From an uncultured Paracoccaceae bacterium (GTDB lineage Bacteria; Pseudomonadota; Alphaproteobacteria; Rhodobacterales; Rhodobacteraceae), in assembly GCA_947489325.1 (NCBI GenBank), contig CANLDA010000002.1, forward strand, positions 186,001 through 250,000: 64,000 bases of DNA, written 5' to 3'. Made by a program: the position numbers and the translations under genes. Numbering within the stretch: the first letter of the stretch is position 1; every line of letters begins with the position of its first letter. Shown piece by piece: positions 44,941-54,187 of this stretch. A model generated the notes under the pieces. It was not told the DNA's origin. It was given only the letters and a program-made list of their open reading frames with translations, and made no database searches.

Positions 44941-46236
44941 ATGAGCAAGTTAACGCCGTTACTGACAGGCACAACAGGTATTGCAACGGGTGTGGTTGCG
45001 GCAGGTGCTGTTGTGGTCGCAAGTTATGTCGGATGGACCACGTGGATTGATCCACCGGCCCCTGTGGCATCGCCTGAACAGATCGAAACAGTGTCCGTGC
45101 CAGTGCAGGATACTGTGGATGACGTGGTGCCTGAGACCTCGACAGTGGAAGAGGCTGCATTGGCAGCGCCTGAGCCTGAAGTCACCGATGATGCGGTCAA
45201 AGAGGCTGTGGTGCCAGAGGCCGCAACGCCAGAGGTGGAAGAGCCACCGGCCCAAGCCATTGCCGAGATAATCATCCCCGAATTTGACCTGGTGCGCGTG
45301 GAAACAGACGGCAGCACTCTTGTCGCAGGGCAAGCCGCGCCTGATGGGGAAATTGCCATTCTGCTGGATGATCAAGAAATTGCGCGCGCGCAAAGTGATG
45401 GCACTGGCAAATTTGTGAGTTTTATAAACATTGCACCCAGCACCCAGCCACAAGTTCTGAGCCTGCAGGATGTCAGTGGGGATGCGGTGATTGCATCCGC
45501 CGCCACGGTCATCATTGCGCCCTCGCTAACAGAGATTGCAGAGGTCGAAACGGCGCTTCCTGGCGAAACAGCCACAGCACCCCTAGAGGTAGATCTTGCA
45601 GAGGTCGAAGATACAGAGGCCCCAACTGTCACCACCGAAGAAGAAGAGGTTCTGGCAGCCGTTGAAGAGACAGCAGAGCCAGAACCCGCGACGGCACCTG
45701 TTGTATTGTTGTCAGATGCATCCGGTGTGCGCGTGCTGCAAACCCCGGAGCCCACGGATCCTGCACCAGACTTGGAATCAAACGTCGCAATTGACGCCAT
45801 TACATATTCCGACGATGGCGAGGTACAACTGGCCGGCCGTGGTGAGGAAACCGAATTCGTACGGGTCTATTTGGACAATGAACCAGTGACCACATCGAAG
45901 ATCGAAGAAGATGGCAATTGGGCCACTCAATTGCCTGATGTTGATACCGGGGTGTATACCTTGCGTGTGGATCAGGTGGGCGAGGATGGCAATGTTACCT
46001 CACGCGTGGAAACCCCGTTTAAGCGCGAAGATGGTGAACAACTGGCAGCGCTTCAGGGGGGCAGTACCGCTGCTGTGCGCTCTGTGATTGTGCAGCCAGG
46101 AAATACTCTTTGGGCCATTGCGCGGGATGCATATGGCGAGGGGCCGCTTTATGTGCGGGTCTTTGAAGCCAACAAAGGACAAATCCGCAACCCCGATCTG
46201 ATTTATCCCGGTCAGGTGTTTGCCGTTCCGGAATGA
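44941..46236 (+). CDS. LysM-domain protein with acidic linker
   Basis: The true start is the ATG at 44941 (GGGGAGAGG upstream); the open frame further up overlaps the LOG gene. The 431-residue protein has one N-terminal membrane helix (TGIATGVVAAGAVVVASYVGW), a long linker rich in Glu, Pro, Ala and Val, two or three Ig/bacterial-repeat-like segments (VRVETDGSTLVAGQAAPDGE, DGEVQLAGRGEETEFVRVYL), and a C-terminal LysM domain (VQPGNTLWAIARDAYGEG, NPDLIYPGQVFAVPE) that binds peptidoglycan. It should be anchored to the inner membrane and reach into the wall. Its role is unknown. Confidence 0.88.
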   Translation: MSKLTPLLTGTTGIATGVVAAGAVVVASYVGWTTWIDPPAPVASPEQIETVSVPVQDTVDDVVPETSTVEEAALAAPEPEVTDDAVKEAVVPEAATPEVEEPPAQAIAEIIIPEFDLVRVETDGSTLVAGQAAPDGEIAILLDDQEIARAQSDGTGKFVSFINIAPSTQPQVLSLQDVSGDAVIASAATVIIAPSLTEIAEVETALPGETATAPLEVDLAEVEDTEAPTVTTEEEEVLAAVEETAEPEPATAPVVLLSDASGVRVLQTPEPTDPAPDLESNVAIDAITYSDDGEVQLAGRGEETEFVRVYLDNEPVTTSKIEEDGNWATQLPDVDTGVYTLRVDQVGEDGNVTSRVETPFKREDGEQLAALQGGSTAAVRSVIVQPGNTLWAIARDAYGEGPLYVRVFEANKGQIRNPDLIYPGQVFAVPE

Positions 46237-46320
46237 TCCGATGACAAATCTGTGACTGCGCCACTGGTCTTTCGTGGGCTCAGTGACTAATTGTCATGGG
46301 CGGGTAACGGGGCGGCATTC

Positions 46321-48141
46321 ATGCGAAAAAGATACACAGCGTCGAAAGAAGAACTGGCGCGGGATGCGAGACGCTCTGGCGTGCGCACGCTGCGCAAAGT
46401 TGCTCCGTATTTGTGGCCTTCTGAACACCCTTGGGTCAAAATCCGTGTGGTTTTGGCGCTTGCTATCCTGATCCTGTCCAAATTGATCGCGGTTGTGGTG
46501 CCGGTATTCTATAAAAACGCGGTGGACACCCTGTCTGGTGAAGGCAGTTCTGATTTGGTGTTGGGTGCTGTGGGTCTGACCATCGCTTATGGTACGGCGC
46601 GGCTTATGTCTGTTGGGTTTCAACAGTTGCGCGATGCGGTGTTTGCCAAGGTGGGACAGCGTGCATTGCGTCTGCTGGCATTGCAGACATTTGGCCATAT
46701 CCACAATCTGTCCATGCGTTATCATATCGCGCGCAAAACTGGCGGGCTGAGCCGGATTATTGAGCGTGGCGTCAAGGGCGTGGATTTCCTTTTACGGTTT
46801 CTGATTTTCTCAATCGGCCCGCTGTTTTTAGAACTCTTTATGATTTTGGGTATATTGGTTTATCTTTTTGATATTTATTATCTTTTTGTCGTTGGATCCA
46901 CCATTGCGCTGTATGTTCTTTATACATTTAAGGTGACGGAATGGCGTGTGCGTTTGCGCCGCGAAATGAATGATCAGGACACCGATGCCAATCAAAAGGC
47001 CATCGACAGCCTCTTGAATTTTGAAACCGTCAAATATTTCGGTGCCGAAGAACGCGAAGCACAACGGTATGATGTATCTATGGCCGGATATGAGCGCGCG
47101 GCGCTCAAGACATCTTATTCGTTGGCATTGTTGAATTTTGGACAATCCGCATTGATCACAACCGGGTTGGTTGCTGTGATGGTGATGGCCGCCCTAGGCG
47201 TTGAGGCCGGGCATCTGACTGTGGGCGATTTTGTCATGGTCAACGCCTATATGATTCAAATCACCATGCCGCTTAACTTTTTGGGCACGGTGTACCGGGA
47301 AATTCGCCAGTCTTTGGTAGATATGGGGGAGATGTTTGATTTGCTAGAACAGCCTGCCGATGTGACGGATGTAGCCGATGCGCGTCCTTTACAGGTGACG
47401 GGGGGGCGGATTGACATGCAGGATATGCGCTTTGGCTATGACGCGGCGCGCCCCATCCTAAAGGGGGTGAGCGTGTCTGTCGGTGCTGGGCAGAATGTGG
47501 CCATTGTGGGCGCGTCTGGATCCGGAAAATCAACGATCGGGCGGCTGTTGTTTCGGTTTTATGATTTGAATTCCGGCTCATTGAAGATTGACGGGCAGGA
47601 TGTGCGGGATGTGACACAGCGCAGTTTGCATGCGGCCATTGGTGTGGTGCCTCAGGACACCGTGTTGTTCAACGACACCATTCGATACAACATTGCCTAT
47701 GGGCGTGATGAGGCGAGTGAGGCTGATGTGATTGAGGCCGCCAAATCTGCGAAAATCCATGAGTTCGTGATAAGCTTACCTGAAGGGTATGACACGATGG
47801 TGGGGGAACGTGGCCTGAAGCTGTCGGGGGGAGAAAAGCAGCGTGTGGGCATAGCGCGGACGTTACTTAAAAACCCACCGATCTTGTTGTTGGACGAGGC
47901 GACGTCTGCGCTTGATACGGAAACTGAACAAGAGATCAAAGAGGCCCTTGCGCGTGTGGGAGAGGGACGCACGGTGATCACCATTGCGCATCGTTTGTCG
48001 ACCATCGCAGAGGCTGACCAGATTGTTGTTTTGGAGGCCGGAGAGGTTGTGGAAGAGGGCACTCATAGTGATCTATTGGCGCGGAATGGGCGGTATGCCC
48101 AATTGTGGCAGCGTCAACAGAGCGATGAAGAGGTGGCGTAA
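46321..48141 (+). CDS. Atm1-type ABC exporter
   Basis: This half-transporter of 606 residues has six helices and an ATPase. It matches bacterial Atm1/heavy-metal exporters: FGHIHNLSMRYHIARKTGGL, DSLLNFETVKYFGAEEREAQ. Walker A is VGASGSGKSTIGRLL, the Q-loop is IGVVPQDTVLFND, the signature is LSGGEKQRVGIARTLL, and Walker B is ILLLDEATSALD. The ATG at 46321 is preferred over a TTG at 46291. Atm1 proteins export glutathione-linked sulfur or metal compounds. It follows the LysM gene by 84 bases. All motifs are intact, unlike the ABC-like gene at 11.6 kb. Confidence 0.92.
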   Translation: MRKRYTASKEELARDARRSGVRTLRKVAPYLWPSEHPWVKIRVVLALAILILSKLIAVVVPVFYKNAVDTLSGEGSSDLVLGAVGLTIAYGTARLMSVGFQQLRDAVFAKVGQRALRLLALQTFGHIHNLSMRYHIARKTGGLSRIIERGVKGVDFLLRFLIFSIGPLFLELFMILGILVYLFDIYYLFVVGSTIALYVLYTFKVTEWRVRLRREMNDQDTDANQKAIDSLLNFETVKYFGAEEREAQRYDVSMAGYERAALKTSYSLALLNFGQSALITTGLVAVMVMAALGVEAGHLTVGDFVMVNAYMIQITMPLNFLGTVYREIRQSLVDMGEMFDLLEQPADVTDVADARPLQVTGGRIDMQDMRFGYDAARPILKGVSVSVGAGQNVAIVGASGSGKSTIGRLLFRFYDLNSGSLKIDGQDVRDVTQRSLHAAIGVVPQDTVLFNDTIRYNIAYGRDEASEADVIEAAKSAKIHEFVISLPEGYDTMVGERGLKLSGGEKQRVGIARTLLKNPPILLLDEATSALDTETEQEIKEALARVGEGRTVITIAHRLSTIAEADQIVVLEAGEVVEEGTHSDLLARNGRYAQLWQRQQSDEEVA

Positions 48142-48240
48142 GAGGAAACGCCGCTCATCAGTCCCTTATGGTCCTTCTTCGCTTGAGTTGGGATGCATTT
48201 GCTAACGCACCCTTCCATTATGTCATCCGAAAAGAAAAAC

Positions 48241-51200
48241 TTATTCTGCTGCGCGGAGTGGATTTGAGGGGGATGTTGAGGCGGATGTCTCTTGTTGAGG
48301 CGAGGTGGTTGGGCTGTCCCAAAGGATTTCCGGGGATTTAACGTGGCGTGCGGCCTTTTGCAGGCTCCAGTCGCGCACGGCGCGGCTCGAGCGGTTTTGC
48401 AGGGCTTTAGAGACAAATCGCGCCCCCCATGTGACATAAGTGCTGAACCAGACGCGTAGGGCGAGCATGGACGGTGTGAACACCAGCGTCAGCACCGTTG
48501 CGATACCAAGACCAAAGACCACTGCGGTGGCCAATTGGGTCCACCACAAAGAGGTGGGACTGTTGATGGAGTATCCCCCGCCGATGAAGTCAAGGCTGAT
48601 GCCAAACATCATCGGAGCAAGACCGGCCATAGTGGTGATGGTGGTCAACAATACCGGGCGAATGCGTGATTGTGCGGTGCGCACGATGGCCTCAATCCGG
48701 GGCATGTATTGGCTGTATTCCTGATAGGTATCAATCAGAACAATATTGTTGTTCACCACAATCCCGGCGAGAGCCACGATACCTGTTCCGGTCATGATGA
48801 TCGAAAAGGGTTGGCCCATGACAATCATCCCGATCAAAACGCCCGTGGTGGAAAGGACCACCGCCAGCAACACCAGAATAGAGTTGTAAAAGCTGTTAAA
48901 CTGAGCCAGCAGGATAATGAACATAAGACCCAAAGCCCCGATAAAGGCCTGCGACAGGAAGGCTTCGCTTTCGGCCTGATCTTCTTGATCACCTGTCCAT
49001 TCCCATTCGACCCCTGCACCAAGAGGGGCAGTTTCAAGCCATTCGGTCAATGTGGCGATACGTTCGTTGGCATTCAAAGGGGCCGCAGTAAAACCCGCAT
49101 CAGTTTTGGTTGTTTGCAAGTCTGGATCGGCGTCCCAAACGGCGGCCTCGATCACTTCGGAAGCGCCAGATTGCGCGTTTGTCAGCAATATGAGGCCCGG
49201 TGTCACACCTGCCTTGATGTCAAAATATCGGGTCTGGCTGACGCGGTCGATTTGGCCGAGTTTTTTTACGGGCTTGCGAGTGATGAAATTGGACAGCGGT
49301 ACAAGGCCATCTGGCGTACGCACCTTAAGTGTGTCCAATGTGGATAAGACACGGTCGTCCTTGGGCAGACGCACGCGGATGTCGATTTCCTCGTCGCTGC
49401 TGTCGACGCGCATGGTGTCCAGAAGAATGCCGCGTGTCACAAGTTGTACCATGGCCCCGACGGTGGCCACATCCGCGCCGTAACGTCCGGCGCGGGCGAC
49501 GTCGACGTCGATCTGCCAGTCAATGCCGGGCAGGGGGCGGGTGTCCTCAATCTGGGTCAGACCAAGGGTTGTGTCATATGCGTCTCGTACGATGGAAACC
49601 GCGTTTTGCAGGGCCTCCCAATTATCGGATTTCAGGCGCAGGTGCACGGGTTTTGCACTGGAGGGGCCACGTTCGCCTGCCAACACTTCTATTTTGGCAC
49701 CGGGGATTTGCACCAGTTGCGTCTCAAGTTCGGCCAGAATGGTGTCGCCATCAAAAGCTTCGGCCTTGATGTTGCGATTAACAGTGACGCCAATCAGTGG
49801 AATGGTGAACCAAGCCTCTTTGCTTTCGGGGCGATCTTCCCATGGGATGGTCTCAAGTTGAATTTGCCCAATGGTGTCTTTGGGGGGTTGTGCGCCACCG
49901 TTGTTGGAATTTAATCCCCCTTCACCGGCAAAGGCAAAAGCGGTTTTGATGCCGGGATGTTGCAAAACAATGTCTTCGGCTTGTTCTACAAGTGCATCTT
50001 TTTGGTCCAGTGAGAGGTTGCCGCGCGCACGCACGTAAACGATGGCTTGTTCGGGCTCTGAATCCACAAAAAATTCAACACCCTTGTTGTTCGCCGCGTA
50101 ATACCCAAACACAGATACAACAAAGAAAATCACAGCGGCAATACTGACCAGTGGCATAATTGGATTGCCTGCGATCAGTTTAATAAACCACCCAAAAGGG
50201 GACAATTGTTGCCCGACACGCACACGTTTTTCGCGGCGCTCGATCTTGGCGGCGTCCAGTGTGATTGAGGCCGCAAAAGCCCCTGTCAGGAACAGAATGA
50301 AACCGGGCAAGAAGGCAAAAATGCCTGATGGGCCATCACCGGGCAGCAGATATCCGGGGTTGAGGATTTGCATCGCACCCAGAAAGATCAGGTAAAGCGA
50401 CGGGGGCACCAAAAGCGCGCGCACATACCACGGTGTGCGTTTTGTCAGGGCCACGGAGGCGCGGTGAAAGACACGGCTTAGGCGGCCGGACACACCGCCC
50501 ATAACAGGCAAATACACCAGCGCCACCACAAGTGATGCAGACAGAACAAAGATCAATGTGACCGGCAACATCCCCATGAATTGCCCGGGAACACCGGGCC
50601 AGAACAACATCGGCAAAAACGCACAAAGCGTTGTCGCGGTGGAACTGACGATGGGCCAGAACATGCGTTTGGCTGCCTCGACATAGGCATGCATCGGGCC
50701 GACACCTTCGTTGATGCGTTTGTCTGCGTATTCGACCACCACGATGGCCCCATCCACCAACATGCCTACGGCTAAGATCAGGCCAAACATCACGATATTG
50801 GAAATCGACACGCCCATTAGGGCGAGAAAAGCAAAACACAACAAGAAAGAGGTTGGAATGGCGAAACCCACAAGCAGTGCCGCTCGCGTGCCAAGAGCGC
50901 CCAAAACCACGACCATCACCAATGCAATCGCAGTCAGAACCGATCCTTCAAGCTGCTTGACCATAGAGCCAACAATGCGGGATTGGTCATTGGATGTGCC
51001 CACATCAACGGCGACTTGCAATTCTGTGGGCCATTCTTTTGAGGCCTTTGCCACCTCTGCCTTTACCGCGTTTGCGGTGTCGATCAGGTTGAACCCTTTG
51101 CGTTTGACGACCTGCAAAGCGATGGTGTTTTCCGCATTAAAACGTGCGGTGCCGGTGCGGTCCTCAAATGTCAGGTTGATTTCGGCCAAATCCCCCAGTG

Positions 51201-51957
51201 TGACCACCCGGTCGCCGTTGACTTTAACAGGGAGGGCATAGACGTCTTTGGATTCATCAAAGCTGCTAGGGATTTTGACAGAGAACGTGCCGCCTGCGGA
51301 CTCAACTTCACCTGCGGCAATCAATTGGTTGTTGTTTTGGACAACGCTGATCAATTCACCCGCAGTGACGTTATAGGCCTCAAGGCGAAGCGGGTCAATG
51401 ATCACCTCAAGCATCTCGTCGCGACTGCCCGTCACCCCAGCCTCAAGCACTGCGTCCAGACTTTCCAGTCGATCCTGTAGCGTATTGGCGATCTGGGTCA
51501 TCATGCGCTCGGGCACACGTCCGGTCAGGCTGACCACGATAATGGGGAATTCGGAGAAGTTAATCTCGTTGATGGTGTATTTCTCAAAGCCAGACGGAAA
51601 CTGTGCCTCGGCGGTGTTCATGGCTTCGCGTACATCGGCCATGATTTGGCTTTTGTCCCAGCCAAATTCGAATTCCAACGCGACCCCGGCATAGTTTTCG
51701 GCGGCGGTTGCGCTGATTTCCTTAAGGCCATCCAGATCGGCCAGCTCGGTTTCCATGGGGCGCACAAGCAAGGTTTCTGCGTCCGTCGCAGAAATGCCGG
51801 GGAAGGGGACCGAAACAAACAACGCAGGGATTTCGATGTCAGGTTCGCCCTCTTTGGGCAGCCCCCAATAGGCCACGCCGCCCACAAGGATCGACAACAC
51901 GATAAAGGCAATCACCATTCGTGCGCGTTCGGCGGCCCAATCGACGATGCCGATCAT
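48241..51957 (-). CDS. RND efflux permease
   Basis: This is a 1238-residue inner-membrane proton-driven pump of the AcrB/MexB-like (hydrophobe/amphiphile) family. It has 12 helices and two large periplasmic loops. Marks are MIGIVDWAAERARMVIAFIV at the start, FGLILAVGMLVDGAIVVVEY in helix 4 with the proton-relay aspartate, and IVALAGIVVNNNIVLIDTYQ in the second half. It is longer than the usual 1040 residues, mainly through a segment of about 120 residues between the halves (from FHRASVALTKRTPW) and a soluble C-terminal tail (QKAARHVKSPEILWDSPTT). It overlaps the adaptor gene by four bases. Substrates are unknown. Confidence 0.93.
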   Translation of the reverse strand: MIGIVDWAAERARMVIAFIVLSILVGGVAYWGLPKEGEPDIEIPALFVSVPFPGISATDAETLLVRPMETELADLDGLKEISATAAENYAGVALEFEFGWDKSQIMADVREAMNTAEAQFPSGFEKYTINEINFSEFPIIVVSLTGRVPERMMTQIANTLQDRLESLDAVLEAGVTGSRDEMLEVIIDPLRLEAYNVTAGELISVVQNNNQLIAAGEVESAGGTFSVKIPSSFDESKDVYALPVKVNGDRVVTLGDLAEINLTFEDRTGTARFNAENTIALQVVKRKGFNLIDTANAVKAEVAKASKEWPTELQVAVDVGTSNDQSRIVGSMVKQLEGSVLTAIALVMVVVLGALGTRAALLVGFAIPTSFLLCFAFLALMGVSISNIVMFGLILAVGMLVDGAIVVVEYADKRINEGVGPMHAYVEAAKRMFWPIVSSTATTLCAFLPMLFWPGVPGQFMGMLPVTLIFVLSASLVVALVYLPVMGGVSGRLSRVFHRASVALTKRTPWYVRALLVPPSLYLIFLGAMQILNPGYLLPGDGPSGIFAFLPGFILFLTGAFAASITLDAAKIERREKRVRVGQQLSPFGWFIKLIAGNPIMPLVSIAAVIFFVVSVFGYYAANNKGVEFFVDSEPEQAIVYVRARGNLSLDQKDALVEQAEDIVLQHPGIKTAFAFAGEGGLNSNNGGAQPPKDTIGQIQLETIPWEDRPESKEAWFTIPLIGVTVNRNIKAEAFDGDTILAELETQLVQIPGAKIEVLAGERGPSSAKPVHLRLKSDNWEALQNAVSIVRDAYDTTLGLTQIEDTRPLPGIDWQIDVDVARAGRYGADVATVGAMVQLVTRGILLDTMRVDSSDEEIDIRVRLPKDDRVLSTLDTLKVRTPDGLVPLSNFITRKPVKKLGQIDRVSQTRYFDIKAGVTPGLILLTNAQSGASEVIEAAVWDADPDLQTTKTDAGFTAAPLNANERIATLTEWLETAPLGAGVEWEWTGDQEDQAESEAFLSQAFIGALGLMFIILLAQFNSFYNSILVLLAVVLSTTGVLIGMIVMGQPFSIIMTGTGIVALAGIVVNNNIVLIDTYQEYSQYMPRIEAIVRTAQSRIRPVLLTTITTMAGLAPMMFGISLDFIGGGYSINSPTSLWWTQLATAVVFGLGIATVLTLVFTPSMLALRVWFSTYVTWGARFVSKALQNRSSRAVRDWSLQKAARHVKSPEILWDSPTTSPQQETSASTSPSNPLRAAE

Positions 51958-53261
51958 TGTGTTGCCTCCATATAGGTTGGCAGAACAGGGACACCATCCG
52001 TGACATATTCCTGACCAATCACGATGACATGCGCTGTCTCTTCAAGCCCGTTCACCCAGATACCGTTAGCAGTATCACGAATGGTAGAAACCGCGACAAA
52101 TAAAGCCTGCGATTGATCGGTGATGATGCGCACACCCAATTTGCCCCCGTCGTTTAAGGTCAGGGCCGATTGTGGAATCAGATGGGCGTTGGTGCCATCA
52201 GCTGAAATAGCAATTTCAGCCGTTTGTCCGTCTAGGATGGACAGGTCGGTATTGGGGACTTCAATTTCCACCCGAAAGGTGCGGGTGCTTGGATCGGCGG
52301 AGCGCGACAGAAAGCTGACGTTGCCCCTCACTTCACGTCCAGAAATCAAACGCGCGCGGGCCGCAGCACCTTTTTGAACGCGGGCAATGTCGGTTTCAGG
52401 GATGAAACCCACGATTTTGATCGGATCAAGCTGAATGACAGTGGCACATAATGCGCCATTGGCACCGTTTGCATTTAGCAAACTGCCAAGTTCTGACGTG
52501 TCAGTTTCCAAAAGCCCATCAAAGGGCGCGCGCACAGTCAGGCGATCAATCTCACGCTCTGCTGCGGCAATGGATGCCTCGGCACTTTCGATAGAGGCCT
52601 GAACACTGCTCACTCGAGAGCCTGCCGACTGTAGGCCTGCTTCTGCGGCTTTGACGCTTGCCTCGGCTGCGCGCACGCTTGCCTCGGCAGAGGCCACACG
52701 CGTTTCTGACGCAAATCCCCCTTGTGATAGCTTGCGCGCGGCATTGTCGTTGATTTTGGCTTCTTCCAATTGTGCCAAAGCCTGTGCAAGCAAGGCCTCT
52801 GCCTCTGGGGTGCTGGCCTTGGCGGCAGGCATGCCGGCACGGGCTTCGGCCAACCGGGCCTTGGCCTCTGCGAGCTGAGCCATGCGAATGCCCGGATCAA
52901 GGCGACACAAAACATCCCCTGTGGACACCATTGTTCCCTTGCGCAACGGATCAGAAATCATCAAGCCAGAGGTTTCTGCCATAACATCAACTTGGCGTGC
53001 GGCACTTGTTTCGCCGCGCAGAATTACGGCGCTGTCGATGGCACGGGATGTGGATTTAATCGCCTGAACCGGAACAGCGTTCTCTTGGGTGGTCTGGGCG
53101 GGCTCATTCTCTGTTACGCCTGCACTTTCTGCATTTGATGCAGGTGTCTCATCTTCTGAATCACCGGAGCGTGCAAAATTAAGAAGTGAATCACGTTCAA
53201 TCACGACATAGAAAAAAACAACCGACACCAAAATTGCGGTGATTATCGGAATAATACGCAT
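51954..53261 (-). CDS. RND efflux periplasmic adaptor subunit
   Basis: The membrane-fusion protein links the pump to an outer-membrane channel. The open frame runs to 53420, but the start is placed at the ATG at 53261 (MRIIPIITAILVSVVFFYVV), since AAGGAA lies six bases before it and touches the alternative ATG at 53267. The 435-residue product has an N-terminal helix, a lipoyl half-motif (VMAETSGLMISDPLRKG), a long alpha-helical hairpin of Ala/Glu-rich repeats (EASVRAAEASVKAAEAGLQ), DRLTVRAPFDGLLE, and a barrel domain. No outer-membrane channel gene is adjacent. Confidence 0.92.
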   Translation of the reverse strand: MRIIPIITAILVSVVFFYVVIERDSLLNFARSGDSEDETPASNAESAGVTENEPAQTTQENAVPVQAIKSTSRAIDSAVILRGETSAARQVDVMAETSGLMISDPLRKGTMVSTGDVLCRLDPGIRMAQLAEAKARLAEARAGMPAAKASTPEAEALLAQALAQLEEAKINDNAARKLSQGGFASETRVASAEASVRAAEASVKAAEAGLQSAGSRVSSVQASIESAEASIAAAEREIDRLTVRAPFDGLLETDTSELGSLLNANGANGALCATVIQLDPIKIVGFIPETDIARVQKGAAARARLISGREVRGNVSFLSRSADPSTRTFRVEIEVPNTDLSILDGQTAEIAISADGTNAHLIPQSALTLNDGGKLGVRIITDQSQALFVAVSTIRDTANGIWVNGLEETAHVIVIGQEYVTDGVPVLPTYMEATQ

Positions 53262-53481
53262 CTGCATTTCCTTGCTCAGCAGGTTGCCCGCTCTTGAAAT
53301 AGGGAACATTTTTCGCACAACAATAGAGGGACGGAACATTTCTGAACCGAACGGTTTAGTTTTACGTCTATCTGGCGTTCTGTGCAAGCATCTGTGCAAG
53401 TCTGTGCCGATGTAAATCACACCTCCTCTTGGCAGGCCTTTGGGGGTGCGTTAAGAGAGAGCAAATCGCAGGAGTCTCGGC

Positions 53482-54159
53482 GTGAGTAATACCGACAGTT
53501 TTATTGAAGAAGTTACCGAAGAAGTGCGTCGCGACCGTATATTCGTCATGATGCGCAAATATGGTTGGATCGGCGTTGTTGCTGTTGCTGCCATTGTGGG
53601 TGGCACCGCTTGGAGCGAATATCAAAAATCAACAGAGCGTGCTTTGGCGCAGGCAAATGGTGATGCATTGGTCAGTGCGTTGGAAAACAACGAAGCAGCT
53701 GAACGCACGAATGCTCTTCAATCTGCGGAACTTCAAGGCAGTGGTGCAAATGTTGTGCGGGCTTTTTTGGTGGCGGCCCAGCAGTTGGAAACCGGTGACC
53801 GCAATGGCGCAGCGGCAACGCTTGATGGAATTTCCAATGGCGGTGATGAGGTCAGCGATATTTACGTGCAACTGGCCAGTCTGAAAGCGGCATCGGTTCG
53901 CGAAGGTGGTGATCCAGCAGCACGCCGCACATTGCTAGAGGCAATGGCCCAACCGGGGCAACCATTGGCGCTGTTGGCGTCTGAACAAGTTGCGCTCATG
54001 GATGTGGCTGAAGGAAACACAGATGCGGCTCTGACCCGGCTTGAAGCTATCCGTCAGGACGCAGAGGTCACTGTGGGGTTGCGTCGACGCGCCAGTCAGT
54101 TGATTGTGGCCTTGGGCGGAACCCCGGCAGAATTGCCGACAACACTCTCTGGACAATAA
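53482..54159 (+). CDS. YfgM-like tetratricopeptide protein
   Basis: The 225-residue protein starts with GTG at 53482 (AGGAG upstream). It has one inner-membrane helix (YGWIGVVAVAAIVGGTAW) near residue 30, and the rest lies in the periplasm as helical TPR-like repeats. It matches the YfgM/TPR_21 family, which assists protein folding near the Sec translocon. The gene order here, yfgM-like, bamB, der, is the same as in E. coli, which supports the assignment. The next gene starts 28 bases downstream. Confidence 0.88.
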   Translation: MSNTDSFIEEVTEEVRRDRIFVMMRKYGWIGVVAVAAIVGGTAWSEYQKSTERALAQANGDALVSALENNEAAERTNALQSAELQGSGANVVRAFLVAAQQLETGDRNGAAATLDGISNGGDEVSDIYVQLASLKAASVREGGDPAARRTLLEAMAQPGQPLALLASEQVALMDVAEGNTDAALTRLEAIRQDAEVTVGLRRRASQLIVALGGTPAELPTTLSGQ

Positions 54160-54187
54160 GTCCGGTATGCAAAGAAGGGGGCGAGCG

